From: Halobaculum gomorrense
GTDB lineage: Archaea; Halobacteriota; Halobacteria; Halobacteriales; Haloferacaceae
DNA length: 64,000 bases
Reading direction: 5' to 3'
NCBI RefSeq assembly: GCF_900129775.1
Contig: NZ_FQWV01000002.1
Span: 467,145-531,144, forward strand
Part shown: in pieces, positions 8,216 through 17,082 of the stretch
Position numbering within the stretch: position 1 is the first letter of the stretch
Layout: each line of letters begins with the position of its first letter
The notes under the pieces: generated by a model
Seen by the model: only the letters and a program-made list of their open reading frames with translations
The model's database searches: none
What the model was told of the DNA's origin: nothing
Made by a program: the position numbers and the translations under genes

Positions 8216-9550
8216 ATGACTGTCACCATCGTCGGATCCCAGCTCGGGGACGAGGGCAAGGGCGCCCTCGTCGACCTGTGGGGCGGGGACGCCGACGTCG
8301 TCGTGCGGTATCAGGGCGGCGACAACGCCGGCCACACGGTCGTCGAGGGCGGCGAGGAGTACGCACTTTCGCTGGTGCCCTCCGGCGCCGTCCGCGGCAA
8401 GGTCGGCGTGCTCGGCAACGGCTGCGTCGTGAACCCGCGGACGCTCTTCGAGGAGATCGGGACGCTGCGCGAGCGCGGGCTCGACCCGGACGTGCGCGTC
8501 GCCAAGCGCGCACACGTTATCATGCCGTATCACCGACGCCTCGACGGCATCGAGGAGGAGGCCAAGGCCGACTCCGACTCCGGCGTCGAGGTCGGCACCA
8601 CCGGCCGCGGGATCGGTCCCACCTACGAAGACAAGGCGGGCCGCCGCGGCGTCCGTATCGGCGACCTACTCGACCCGGACGCGCTGTGCGACCGGCTGGA
8701 GTACGTCGTCCCGCAGAAGCGCGCGCTCGTCGAGGACGTGTACGGACTCGACGCCGGCGAGGCGTTCGACGTCGACGCGCTCCACGAGGAGTACGCCGAG
8801 TTCGGTCGCCGCCTCCGCGAGGAGCGGATGACCGTCAACTGCTCCGACTTCCTGTACGAGCGCCGCGCGGCCGGGGAGAACGTCATGTTCGAGGGCGCGC
8901 AGGGCACGCTCATCGACGTGGATCACGGGAGCTACCCGTACGTCACCTCCTCGAACCCGACCGCCGGCGGCGCCGCCACCGGCACCGGCGTCGGCCCGAC
9001 CGTCACCGGCCGCGGCGAGGTCGTCGGCGTCGTGAAGGCGTACCTCTCGCGCGTCGGCGAGGGGCCGATGCCCACGGAACTCGACGGCGACGAGCGCGAG
9101 GAGGCGCTTGCCTCCGACATCCGCGAGAAGGGCGGCGAGTTCGGCACTGTCACCGGCCGGCCGCGCCGCATCGGCTGGCTCGACGTGCCGATGCTGCGCC
9201 ACGCCACCCGCGTCAACGGCTACACCGGCATCGCCGTCAACCACCTCGACGTGCTCGCCGGGCTGGACGAGCTGAAGGTCGGCCACGCGTACGACCTCGA
9301 CGGCGAAGAGCGCCTGTCCCTGCCGGCGACGACTGAGCGCTGGGCCGAGTGCGAGCCGGTGGTTCGCGAGTTCGAGCCCTGGGAGGCGTTCGACGCGACC
9401 GCCGTCGCCGAGGAGGAGTACGACGCGCTTCCGGCGGCGGCTCGCGAGTATCTGGAGTACCTGGAGGAGCAACTCGACACCCCCGTGTACGCCGTCGGCG
9501 TCGGGCCTGACCGCGAGCAGACGGTCGTGCGAACGAACCCCTGGGAGTGA
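8216..9550 (+). CDS. purA: Adenylosuccinate synthetase
   Basis: A 444-residue cytosolic enzyme that joins IMP and aspartate at the expense of GTP, the first committed step from IMP to AMP. The N-terminal GTP-binding loop GSQLGDEGKG occupies residues 7-16. Other family blocks follow: GGDNAGHTVV, a GNGCVVNP segment, GRGIGPTYEDKAGRRG, an FEGAQGTLIDVDHGSYPYVTSSNP region and a late TGRPRR loop. Length is normal for the family. The frame is open upstream to 8105, but the ATG at 8216 matches family N-termini and the TATA-box spacing. A perfect palindrome sits just upstream, suggesting purine-linked control. Confidence 0.97.
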   Translation: MTVTIVGSQLGDEGKGALVDLWGGDADVVVRYQGGDNAGHTVVEGGEEYALSLVPSGAVRGKVGVLGNGCVVNPRTLFEEIGTLRERGLDPDVRVAKRAHVIMPYHRRLDGIEEEAKADSDSGVEVGTTGRGIGPTYEDKAGRRGVRIGDLLDPDALCDRLEYVVPQKRALVEDVYGLDAGEAFDVDALHEEYAEFGRRLREERMTVNCSDFLYERRAAGENVMFEGAQGTLIDVDHGSYPYVTSSNPTAGGAATGTGVGPTVTGRGEVVGVVKAYLSRVGEGPMPTELDGDEREEALASDIREKGGEFGTVTGRPRRIGWLDVPMLRHATRVNGYTGIAVNHLDVLAGLDELKVGHAYDLDGEERLSLPATTERWAECEPVVREFEPWEAFDATAVAEEEYDALPAAAREYLEYLEEQLDTPVYAVGVGPDREQTVVRTNPWE

Positions 9551-9631
9551 CGCGACCGCACGCCCGGGCGCCGCCGGCCGACCCCGATTCCGTCTCTCAG
9601 CCGTCGTCGGCGTCGCCGCCCGCCGCGACCG

Positions 9632-10324
9632 CTACAGCCGCCGCCGGACCTCACGGGTGGTCTCCTCGCGCACGCGCGTCTCCGCGCGGCGCATCGCCCG
9701 ACGCGCCTCGTCGGTGAACTCCACGCGCATCTCCGGCAGCCCTCCGGCCAGGAGTCCGCCGACGCCGCCGAGCAGCTCGCCGGGGTCGATCGTCACCGCC
9801 AGCCGGAACGCGTCCGGGTAGCGGGCCATCGGCTCGGTGAACTCGAACCGCTCGTCGACGAACCGCAACGCTCGGTCGACCGTGAAGACGTCCGCGAGCG
9901 CGTTCCAGAAGTCGTCCTCGTCGCTGTCGAGCAGCGGCTCCACGTCCTCGACCAGTCTCCGCTGGCGGGCGAGCAGCGCGTCGCGGATCTCCTCGCTCCG
10001 GTCGTCCGAGAGGTCCGACCGCATCGCCAGCGCGTACGCGTCGTGCGCGAGGATCCGGTCGCGGTGCGCCTCGAACGGCTCCTCGGACTCGACGGCGTCG
10101 AGCGCGGCGTGAAACTCCGCGAGCACCCGGTCGCGGTAGTCGTCGAGTTCGGGTCGGACGACCCGGCGCTCGAGCAGTTCGTTGCGCTTGAGCAGCCGCT
10201 CGGTGACGCCCGGCGGTCTGTTCCCCCCGCGGAGCGCGTTCACGACGGAGAACTCCTCGTAGGTCGCCCGGACCGCGTCCTCGACGAACCGCTCGAACCC
10301 CTCCTCAACGGCGGCGCGCGTCAT
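9632..10324 (-). CDS. Uncharacterised conserved haloarchaeal protein
   Basis: A 230-residue soluble protein without signal peptide. Residues 1-150 are predicted almost entirely helical and strongly charged, with many Glu/Arg pairs (for example RLLKRNELLERRVVRPEL and a DYRDRVLAEFHAALDAVESEE region). Residues 175-205 are a short Gly-rich hydrophobic stretch (PGELLGGVGGLLAGGLPEMRVEF), followed by a basic C-terminal helix. I do not recognise a named family and give no function. It is divergent from the redoxin-like gene with 81 bases between the starts, and its stop is 81 bases from that of purA. Confidence 0.65.
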   Translation of the reverse strand: MTRAAVEEGFERFVEDAVRATYEEFSVVNALRGGNRPPGVTERLLKRNELLERRVVRPELDDYRDRVLAEFHAALDAVESEEPFEAHRDRILAHDAYALAMRSDLSDDRSEEIRDALLARQRRLVEDVEPLLDSDEDDFWNALADVFTVDRALRFVDERFEFTEPMARYPDAFRLAVTIDPGELLGGVGGLLAGGLPEMRVEFTDEARRAMRRAETRVREETTREVRRRL

Positions 10325-10405
10325 TACCGATCCTGAAGGCGGCGAGGTGGTAACTCCGTCGCCCGGTCGGGAAACGCATACCCGACTGTGGGCCCTGCAT
10401 CCGGT

Positions 10406-10945
10406 ATGCCCGATTCGACGGCGGCCGGTGCGCCCGCCCCGACGTTCTCCTTGCGCAATCTCGGCCCCGGCCCGGACCCGTACGGCCTCGCGGACGCCGC
10501 CACCGACAACGACGCCCTCCTGTTGCTGTTCCAGCGCGACTACCTCTGTGGCAACTGCCGGAAGCAGGTCGCCCGCGTGAAGACGCGGTACGAGGAGTTC
10601 GCGGCCGTCGACGCCGAGGTGGCGTCGGTGCTCCCCGAGTCGCCCGAGCGCACCCGCGACTGGCAGGAGTCGGTCGAGTTGCCGTACCCGGTGCTCGCGG
10701 ACCCCGACGGCGAGACGAGCGACGCCTACGACCAGCCGGTTCGGTTCGGCGTCCTCGGCAACCTGTTCGACCTCGTCGGGCGGATGCCACTGGCGCTCGT
10801 CGTCGACCTCCGCGACGAACCGACCATCGCGTCCGCCTTCCCCGGAACGCGACCCGCCGACCGGCCGGCTATCGACGACCTCCTCGCGGCCTGTCGGGCC
10901 GTGACCGAGGGAGCGTCCGGCGGCTCCGACCCCGAGCGTGCGTAG
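10406..10945 (+). CDS. Redoxin/peroxiredoxin-like thioredoxin-fold protein
   Basis: A 179-residue protein with a thioredoxin-fold AhpC/TSA-type core. The strand LLLLFQRDYLCGNCRKQV places a CGNC dithiol (about residues 49-52) where peroxiredoxin-like proteins carry the active cysteine. Later strands follow the family order (ASVLPES, YPVLADPDG, ALVVDLRDE). In this group the cysteines reduce peroxides or protein disulfides; the exact substrate is unknown. The ATG at 10406 is preferred over the upstream frame because family N-termini begin with a PAPTFSL-type strand soon afterwards. Its last codons overlap the GTG of the UbiA gene, implying co-translation. Confidence 0.75.
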   Translation: MPDSTAAGAPAPTFSLRNLGPGPDPYGLADAATDNDALLLLFQRDYLCGNCRKQVARVKTRYEEFAAVDAEVASVLPESPERTRDWQESVELPYPVLADPDGETSDAYDQPVRFGVLGNLFDLVGRMPLALVVDLRDEPTIASAFPGTRPADRPAIDDLLAACRAVTEGASGGSDPERA

Positions 10946-11834
10946 GCGGCTCCGCGCACTGTGGCGGATGACCCGACCGTCACAGGTGCTGCTCATCGTC
11001 GTGGTGTACTGGCTCGGCGTCGCCATCGCACTCGCTCGCGGCGGGTCGTTCGACGCCGTCGCCGTCGCTGCCGGTGCGGGTGCGACCGTCGCGACGGCCG
11101 TCACGGTCCACTACGCCAACGAGTACGCCGACTACGACACCGACCGCCGAACCGAGCGCACGCCGTTTTCGGGTGGGAGCGGGGCGCTCGTCGACCTCGA
11201 CGTGCCCGACCCACGGCGCTTCGCGTGGCGAGCGACGGTCGTCAGCGGCGTCGTCGCCGTCGCCGCCGTACTCGCGGTCGGCGCGGTCGGCGTCTCGCTG
11301 GCGACGCAGGCGTCGTTGCTCGCGGTGTTCGGCCTCGGGTGGGCGTACTCGCTCCCGCCGGTTCGGCTGATCGCTCGCGGGGTCGGTGAGGCGACGAACG
11401 TCCTCCTCGGCGCACTCGTGCTCCCGCTGGCGGGGTACGCGACGGTCGCCTCACCCGACGCGGTGGCGGTCCTCGCGTTGGCGCCGTTCGCGTGGCTGGT
11501 CGTCCCGAACCTCCTCGCGACCCACTACGCCGACCGCGAGGCCGACGCCGCGACGGGCAAGCGCACGCTCGCAGTTCGCCTCTCCGTCTCGCAGGTGCGG
11601 CGCTTGGGCGTCGTGTTCGCCGCGGGCTATCCCGTCCTCGTGGCCGTCGTCTCGCTCGTCGGTCTGTTCCCGTCCGTCGTCGTCGTCGCCCACGTGCTCG
11701 CAGTCCTGCCGGCCGCGTGGACCGCGCGGACGCTCACGCGGCGTCGCTCGCCGCTGCCCGCCGTCGCCGCGATGGTGACGCTGGCGGCGACGACTTCGCT
11801 CGCCTGGACGTGGACGTGGCTCGCGCACGCCTGA
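10938..11834 (+). CDS. UbiA-family prenyltransferase
   Basis: A 298-residue integral membrane enzyme with eight or nine TM helices. The first aspartate-rich motif is NEYADYDTD (residues 61-69) and the second is DREADAATGKRTLAVRL (from residue 199). These bind Mg2+ and the prenyl diphosphate. The family attaches polyprenyl chains to aromatic rings, as in menaquinone synthesis (MenA), or makes archaeal lipids. The second motif is closest to MenA/naphthoate-type enzymes, but the substrate is not settled. Translation starts at a GTG overlapping the end of the redoxin-like gene. A DUF547 protein gene follows immediately. Confidence 0.88.
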   Translation: MRRRLRALWRMTRPSQVLLIVVVYWLGVAIALARGGSFDAVAVAAGAGATVATAVTVHYANEYADYDTDRRTERTPFSGGSGALVDLDVPDPRRFAWRATVVSGVVAVAAVLAVGAVGVSLATQASLLAVFGLGWAYSLPPVRLIARGVGEATNVLLGALVLPLAGYATVASPDAVAVLALAPFAWLVVPNLLATHYADREADAATGKRTLAVRLSVSQVRRLGVVFAAGYPVLVAVVSLVGLFPSVVVVAHVLAVLPAAWTARTLTRRRSPLPAVAAMVTLAATTSLAWTWTWLAHA

Positions 11835-11870
11835 GTAATCCCCTTTGTGGTCGCGGCCCCACTACTGGTC

Positions 11871-12617
11871 GTGAATCACCCCGTCGAAGACGACGAGTCA
11901 TCGGCCGCCGCCACTGACCCGCTCGTGGTGAGTCGCGCGTTGCTGGTCGGCGTCAAGCGCGGGGTGTCGGTCGAGGCGGAGCGTGCGTCGCTGGCGGCGC
12001 TTCCCGAATCGGCGTTGGACACGCTGGGGCCGGCCGAACGCCTCGCGTGCTGGCTCAACTGCTACAACGCCGCCGCCCAACTGCTCGCCGCCGACCGGCC
12101 CGCCCTCTACGAGTCGCGGCGGCGGTTCTTCGCCGCGGACGCGCTGACGGTCGCCGGCACGGCGCTGTCGCTCGACGACATCGAACACGGCCTGCTCCGC
12201 GGCCGCTCGAAGTATGGCCTCGGCTACCTCCCGCGCGTGCGTCCGTCGGCGTTCGAGCGCCGCCACCGCGTCGACTCGATCGAGCCTCGTGTCCACTTCG
12301 CGCTCAACTGCGCGGCGGCGTCGTGTCCCGCCATCGCCGCGTACTCGACCGACGTGGACGCCGAACTCGACGACGCGACGGCACTGTACCTCGACCGCAC
12401 CGTCGAGTTCGACCCCGACGCCGGACCGTTCGGCCGTGGTGTCGTCCGCGTGCCGCGCCTGTGTCTGTGGTTCCGTGGTGACTTCGGCGGGGCCGCGGGG
12501 GTTCGGTCGCTGCTGCGCGAGTACGACCTGATCGATACGGACGACCGCCCGTGGGTCCGGTATCGAGGCTGGGACTGGACCCGACGAGTCGGGCGGTTCC
12601 GCGACGGCGAGGCGTGA
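11871..12617 (+). CDS. DUF547-domain protein
   Basis: About 248 residues. The DUF547 hallmarks are present: ACWLNCYNAAA near residue 60, a DDIEHGLLRG segment near residue 110, and VHFALNCAAASCP near residue 145, rich in Cys and His. The domain has a papain-like arrangement and its function is unknown in most organisms. No signal peptide is evident. Two GTG starts are possible (11847 and 11871); I took 11871, where the sequence becomes protein-like, and this is uncertain. It is the third gene of a tight run after the redoxin-like and UbiA genes. Confidence 0.85.
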   Translation: MNHPVEDDESSAAATDPLVVSRALLVGVKRGVSVEAERASLAALPESALDTLGPAERLACWLNCYNAAAQLLAADRPALYESRRRFFAADALTVAGTALSLDDIEHGLLRGRSKYGLGYLPRVRPSAFERRHRVDSIEPRVHFALNCAAASCPAIAAYSTDVDAELDDATALYLDRTVEFDPDAGPFGRGVVRVPRLCLWFRGDFGGAAGVRSLLREYDLIDTDDRPWVRYRGWDWTRRVGRFRDGEA

Positions 12618-12640
12618 GACTGCGGGACGGGGAACCCGCA

Positions 12641-12650
12641 TACTTTTGGC
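12641..12650 (+). promoter_or_regulatory. TATA-like box
   Basis: ATACTTTTGG centred 29 bases upstream of the ATG at 12674, predicting a leaderless transcript of the Trm112-like gene. Confidence 0.45.
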
Positions 12651-12673
12651 CGGCCCGCGCAAGGTTTCGGGTA

Positions 12674-12865
12674 ATGAAGGAGTCCCTGTTGGACATCGTC
12701 TGCTGTCCGCTCGACAAGCACGACCTCGACCTCGAGGTGACCGAGCGCGAGGCGGGCGAGGACGGCGAGATCACCGCGGGCACGCTCACCTGCACGGACT
12801 GCGGCGAGACGTACCCCATCGAGGACGGGATCCCGAACCTGCTGCCGCCGGACATGCGCGAGTAG
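12674..12865 (+). CDS. Trm112-family methyltransferase activator
   Basis: A 63-residue zinc-ribbon protein. The N-terminus LLDIVCCPLDKHDL (first cysteine pair at residues 10-11) and the C-terminal LTCTDCGETYPIEDGIPNLLP match the Trm112/UPF0434 pattern. In archaea and eukaryotes Trm112 binds and stabilises several RNA and protein methyltransferases, including those acting on tRNA, rRNA and release factor. The usual N-terminal CPxC is altered to CCPLD here, so zinc binding may use a different ligand set. No methyltransferase gene is adjacent. The start is supported by the box at 12641-12650. Confidence 0.85.
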   Translation: MKESLLDIVCCPLDKHDLDLEVTEREAGEDGEITAGTLTCTDCGETYPIEDGIPNLLPPDMRE

Positions 12866-12944
12866 GGATCGGACGCGCCGCCGCGAGCGATCCGCCCTCG
12901 CCGCGGCGACGAACTTTTTTACCGTGTCGACGGGAGGAGAACCC

Positions 12945-13706
12945 GTGTCGTCAGAGGCAGCCGTCCTGGGGGTGACGCTGAACCGCGACAGACTCAACGA
13001 GGTGACCGTGCCGGAGTCGTTCGCGACCGACGGGTCGTTCGCCGTCGAACTACGTAACGAGGGGGAGCCGGTCCATGTCCACCTGCGATTCGCCGGACCG
13101 CTCGCGGAGATCGCGTCGGTCACGCCGCCCAACCACTACGTCGACGGCGAGTCGACCCGCACGGTTCGGGTGTCCGTCGCGTCCGTCGACCCCGCGGTCG
13201 AGGGAGCGCTGTCGGTCATCGTGGGTCACGGCGCCGAGGAGGCGACCGTGCCGCTCCGGGTCGACCCGTCGGCGAGCGCGGACGACGGCGGGTCCGCGGG
13301 TGCCGAGGAGGCGGGCACCGATCCGGCCGGCGTCGGCTCGGCGACCGACGAGCGCATACGCGACGGCCGAGCGGGGTCGCCCTCGGCAAGCGCCGCCGGC
13401 GGACCGACGGGCGACCCGTCACAGGGTCCGGAGTCGGACGATCACGGCGACTGGGCATCGACTGCGGTCCTTCGGCCGATCGACGAGGGGATCGCGCGCG
13501 CTCGCGACGCCGCGCGCGCGGCGCTCAACGGCGAGGTCGACGTTCCCTCGCCGGAGCCGGGGACGATCGCGGTCGGCGCGCTCGCGGCCGCAGCGCTCGT
13601 CGGGGCGGGGATCGTCGCCACAACGCTCGACGGGCTCGCGGTCACGCTTGGAGTGGTCGCGGTGTGCGTGGCCGTGCTGGTCGCCGGGTTCCTGCTGCTC
13701 GGGTAG
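12945..13706 (+). CDS. Haloarchaeal membrane-anchored protein with Ig-like N-domain (DUF7524-like)
   Basis: About 253 residues from a GTG. Residues 1-100 look like an all-beta domain (alternating hydrophobic strands, ending in an EEATVPLRVD segment). Residues 105-170 form a Gly/Ser/Asp-rich disordered linker. The C-terminus has two TM helices (about residues 200-225 and 228-252). I recall homologues named DUF7524 in haloarchaea, with unknown function. The GTG at 12945 is chosen because a TATA-like stretch (ACTTTTTTACC around 12913-12923) lies about 27 bases upstream; an earlier GTG at 12924 is too close to that box. Confidence 0.7.
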   Translation: MSSEAAVLGVTLNRDRLNEVTVPESFATDGSFAVELRNEGEPVHVHLRFAGPLAEIASVTPPNHYVDGESTRTVRVSVASVDPAVEGALSVIVGHGAEEATVPLRVDPSASADDGGSAGAEEAGTDPAGVGSATDERIRDGRAGSPSASAAGGPTGDPSQGPESDDHGDWASTAVLRPIDEGIARARDAARAALNGEVDVPSPEPGTIAVGALAAAALVGAGIVATTLDGLAVTLGVVAVCVAVLVAGFLLLG

Positions 13707-13778
13707 GACGGCTGGCGGCTGGTCCCTGGAGGCGACGCGGATCGGGTCTCGGGAGACGGGTCCAACCGTGTCAGAAGT

Positions 13779-13788
13779 CTTATTTAAC
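13779..13788 (+). promoter_or_regulatory. TATA-like box
   Basis: CTTATTTAAC lies about 29 bases before the ATG at 13813. It decides the start of the next gene over an in-frame GTG at 13768, which would lie upstream of the box. Confidence 0.5.
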
Positions 13789-13812
13789 GGCTTGTTCGAC
13801 CACCATTCCGGG

Positions 13813-14274
13813 ATGGGATTTCGCAGATGGCTCCTCATCGGGATGCTCGCCGGTGGCGGAGTGGCGCCGGTTCTGCAGGGGTTCTCGAAGAGCCTCCTCG
13901 AGAGCCTGAACGAGGACATGTTCGAAGCGATCCAGTTCTTCCGGTCTGTCGGCGTCTACGTCCCGACGTTTTCCACCGGCCAACTGGAGACGCTGGGTGC
14001 CCTTCTGGCAGCCCTGACGACGATCACGTGTGTCCTCCTCACTGGACTCGCGTTTCTAACAGGCAGTAGTTACACGGGCAAGTTCTTCTCTGGTGCGGGG
14101 GCCTTCCTCGGCGTTCACGCCGGATCGCTGATGATTGGACTGCCCGCCGGGTACGCGTTCACGTCGGTTCGATCGGCGATCGTGCTCGGTGTGTACTCGA
14201 TTTTGGTGAGCTTGTTCGTGATCGTCGGCTCCGCAGTCGCGCTGTTCGGGCTGCGTCTGTGGATACGACTGTAA
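13813..14274 (+). CDS. Four-TM membrane protein, unknown
   Basis: A 153-residue protein with four predicted TM helices, roughly residues 5-22, 55-80, 88-115 and 120-150. Between the first two is a polar segment (FSKSLLESLNEDMFEAIQFF). Codon composition is slightly less G/C-rich than the neighbours (TTT, AGT and ATT codons appear), which may mean later acquisition or relaxed constraint. I do not recognise the family. Two hundred gene-free bases follow before the convergent DR2241-like gene. Confidence 0.6.
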   Translation: MGFRRWLLIGMLAGGGVAPVLQGFSKSLLESLNEDMFEAIQFFRSVGVYVPTFSTGQLETLGALLAALTTITCVLLTGLAFLTGSSYTGKFFSGAGAFLGVHAGSLMIGLPAGYAFTSVRSAIVLGVYSILVSLFVIVGSAVALFGLRLWIRL

Positions 14275-14469
14275 GCACGGCTCCGGGAGAACGCAGCGTC
14301 ACCGGGTCGTCTCACGTGGGTCACAGAACGCGACCCTGCGGCGGGCTCGCCGCCCGGCCGGATCGAAGGCGTCTCCGCCGGTCTGTTGACGGAGGCGGGA
14401 CCGATACGACACCCGGCCGCCAGCGTAGAATCGCCATCCGGACGAGACCGTTCGGTCGGCCTCTCGTGG

Positions 14470-15609
14470 CTACTCGGCTTCGTGGTGCTCCTCGGGATCG
14501 GTGGGAACCCCGCCGAGGTTGCCGTGGTCGTCGAACAGCTTCGCACGGAGGTAGCGCGTCCGGTAGCGGTTGGCGTCCTCGTACACGTCGGCCTCGCGGA
14601 TCTCGTCGACCCGGCCGTCGGCGACCGCGTCGAGGACCCCCTCGATCTGCTCTTTCTCGCTGGGGGTGAGGCGGAACGTGTACTCGCGGGGCTCTTCTTC
14701 CTCCAACTTCGTCCACTTCCGACCGGCGGCGATCACGAGCGAGCACGGCTCCCGGCACGGGAACGCGCCCGTCCCGCCGTCGGCGGCGAGTTCGTCGTCC
14801 GCGCTGTACTGCCACTCCCGCCGCTTCACGCACTGGGAGTCGTCGCAGGCGGCCTCGGCGACCCACTCGACGGCCTCGCGGGGCAGCTCCGAGACGACCC
14901 CGTAGATGCCCGTCTGGCGGTCCGTCGTGTCCGTCCAGTGGTCGATGTCCAACTCCCCTCGCTGCTCGCGGTACCAGTTCGCGACCGTCGCGGGGTACAG
15001 CGTCTCGACGGTCTCGACTGCGTCGCGCCAGTCGAGGCCGTGGAATGCCCAGCCGGTCGGCATGTTCGCGCCGGTCTTCAGCGGGCGGTACATCCCGTCG
15101 TAGTCGTACTTCGCTAGTTCGCGGGCGCCGAGCGGGTCGTCGTGCCGCTCCAGGTCCGCGACCGCGCGGTCGGCGTCGTCGACGTGGCGCACGTCGTACC
15201 GCCGGGAGCCGTCGCCGTCGCCCGACAGCGTCGCCTCGATTCGGAGTTGGCCCCACTCGGTGACCATGCCGTCGCCGAGCGCTTCGTGGCGTGCGGCGGC
15301 GTCGTGCTCGTCGGCGGCCTCGGCGCGCCGGAGGAACGCGCGACGGGGCGAGTCGTGACGCTGCACCTCGCGCTCCCAGAAGTACCAGTTGGTGACGTAC
15401 GGGCTCCCCTCGGCGTGGGCGTGAAGCTCGGACTCCGAGAGGCCGGTCGCCTCGTGTGCAGGGGTGGCGAAGGTGTAGCCACCGGCGTCTGCGGCCGCGC
15501 CATCCTCGGCGTCACCGCCGCCCTCGCGGGCGACGCGGAGGCCGTCGAACTCGACCCCGCCGTCGGCGTCGGCGGCCCTCAGGAGGGCGTCGAACTGTCT
15601 CGCGAGCAT
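14470..15609 (-). CDS. DR2241-family 4Fe-4S protein, partner of CbiX
   Basis: A 379-residue soluble protein. The N-terminal two-thirds match the DR2241 stabilising region. The C-terminal third carries four clustered cysteines (CDDSQC then CREPC, about residues 265-300), the candidate 4Fe-4S ligands. In Deinococcus DR_2241 similar modules are fused to CbiX-type chelatase domains; here they form a separate protein encoded directly after cbiX, with its ATG starting where the cbiX stop ends. That coupling suggests a joint role in cobalt or iron insertion, or redox protection, in corrinoid synthesis. The exact reaction is unknown. Confidence 0.82.
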   Translation of the reverse strand: MLARQFDALLRAADADGGVEFDGLRVAREGGGDAEDGAAADAGGYTFATPAHEATGLSESELHAHAEGSPYVTNWYFWEREVQRHDSPRRAFLRRAEAADEHDAAARHEALGDGMVTEWGQLRIEATLSGDGDGSRRYDVRHVDDADRAVADLERHDDPLGARELAKYDYDGMYRPLKTGANMPTGWAFHGLDWRDAVETVETLYPATVANWYREQRGELDIDHWTDTTDRQTGIYGVVSELPREAVEWVAEAACDDSQCVKRREWQYSADDELAADGGTGAFPCREPCSLVIAAGRKWTKLEEEEPREYTFRLTPSEKEQIEGVLDAVADGRVDEIREADVYEDANRYRTRYLRAKLFDDHGNLGGVPTDPEEHHEAE

Positions 15610-16488
15610 TCAGTCGTCCGCCCCCGGGGCGACGCGGGTCGTCTCGCGGACGGATTCGATGGCGGCGCCCACGTCGGCGCCGGCGTCGGCGGCGCGCTCC
15701 AGCACCACGTCGGCCATCAGCGACTCCGTGCCGACGGCGCCCGCGTACCAGACCCGGTGGCCGTCGACCGCGGCGGGCACGTCGTAGCCCGTGCGGTAGT
15801 CGTCGGTGAGCCCCATGTCCTCGGGGATGTCCTCTTGGGTGTGGAAGCCGTCGGAGATGAACAGCGGGACGACGACCACGTCCTCGACGGTGAAGTAGTC
15901 GGTCACGTCGTCCACCTCGGGCTCCTCGTCCATGTACAGCGCCTGCACCTCGTCGAAGCGGTCGAGGTCGCGCACGCGCTCGGCGTGGTACTCGATCGCC
16001 TTCGCGGAGTTCTCGTTGCGCTCGGTGCCGTGGCCGACGACGGCGAACCCGAAGCCCTCCCCCACGTCCGGGTCGTTCGTCACGCTCTCGGCGCGCCGTA
16101 CCAGCACGTCCGTCATCGACCCGTGGGTGCCGACCGGCCCGCAGTAGTGGACGGTCTGGCCGGTGTCCGCGGCGGTGTAGGTGGCCACGTCCGCCGAGAG
16201 ACCGTCGGAGTCCCAGTCGGCCACGTCCCAGTCGTCGAGGCGGAGTTCGCGGGGGATCACCTGCTCAGTGAAGTACCCCTCCGAGATGAACATCGGGACG
16301 ACGTACACCTCGTCGGCCTCGCAGGTGCGCAACACCTCGCGGAGGCTCGGTTCCTCCTTCCAGAACCCCGTCCGGACCTCGTCGAACGCGCCGGCCGCGC
16401 GGATGGTGTCCGCGTGGTCGTAGGTGGGCGCGCTCGATCCGGGGTTCAGGTGCGACCCGTGGGCGACGATAACCAGCGCCTGACTCAT
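15610..16488 (-). CDS. cbiX: Sirohydrochlorin cobaltochelatase, double-domain CbiX
   Basis: A 292-residue cytosolic chelatase made of two CbiX-like halves. It inserts Co2+ into sirohydrochlorin in the anaerobic cobalamin pathway (some relatives insert Ni2+ or Fe2+). Half one has HGSHLNPGSSAP (H10), and half two has HGTERNENS (H153). The second metal-binding histidine of the family is present in half two (FISDGFHTQ, H216), but half one has phenylalanine there (FISEGYFTEQ, F73). One composite active site, or one dead half, is therefore likely. It lies immediately upstream of and coupled to the DR2241-type gene. Confidence 0.92.
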   Translation of the reverse strand: MSQALVIVAHGSHLNPGSSAPTYDHADTIRAAGAFDEVRTGFWKEEPSLREVLRTCEADEVYVVPMFISEGYFTEQVIPRELRLDDWDVADWDSDGLSADVATYTAADTGQTVHYCGPVGTHGSMTDVLVRRAESVTNDPDVGEGFGFAVVGHGTERNENSAKAIEYHAERVRDLDRFDEVQALYMDEEPEVDDVTDYFTVEDVVVVPLFISDGFHTQEDIPEDMGLTDDYRTGYDVPAAVDGHRVWYAGAVGTESLMADVVLERAADAGADVGAAIESVRETTRVAPGADD

Positions 16489-16625
16489 GGACGAATCGAG
16501 GGCCGGAGCGACCTTATCGCCTTCGGCAGGAGAGGTACCCCGCCAGGGTCCGGCGCCGGGGTGGTAGAGGAGGGCGCGGACGATGGAGAGAGAGGCGCGT
16601 CAGCGGCGACCGCGACCCGACCGCT

Positions 16626-16880
16626 TCAGACCTCGACGCAGGCGCGGGTTCCGGGGAGACAGACCCGTCGGCGACGCCGGCGTCCGAGCCTGCTCCATGC
16701 GCCGGCCAGCACTGTCCGTCCGACCGCCGCCGCGACCGCGCCGGCCAGCGCCGCGCCGACCAGCGGGAACGCGAAGGCGACGAACGTCGCCAGCGCCGCC
16801 ACAGACACCGCCACCGTCGGGCCGACCGATACGTCATCCGGGTCGGGAACCCCGCGGTCCCCGTGCAGTGGTCGTCTCAT
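16626..16880 (-). CDS. Small membrane protein, hypothetical
   Basis: An 84-residue frame with a polar head (MRRPLHGDRGVPDPDDVSVG), one long or two close hydrophobic helices over residues 20-56, and a very basic C-terminal tail (RLGRRRRRRV). The composition fits a small haloarchaeal membrane protein, and an AT-rich stretch at 16908-16915 lies at promoter distance on the minus strand. I do not recognise it, and a chance ORF in G+C-rich sequence cannot be excluded. It is divergent from the next gene. Confidence 0.45.
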   Translation of the reverse strand: MRRPLHGDRGVPDPDDVSVGPTVAVSVAALATFVAFAFPLVGAALAGAVAAAVGRTVLAGAWSRLGRRRRRRVCLPGTRACVEV

Positions 16881-17082
16881 TGCAGCTGATCGATCGAATC
16901 CCACCCACTAAACGATACTCTGAATGATATTTTTGTCCCGCAGCTTACTGAACCCCGTTTCAGCCGGGGTCCAGCCCGCCCCCGCCCGCTCGGCCCCGTC
17001 CGGCCGCCCGACTCGTCCCGGCTCGACCACCCGACCTCCGGGAACCGCCGCCGTTATGCCCGACGCGGCCGCGACTCCGCGC

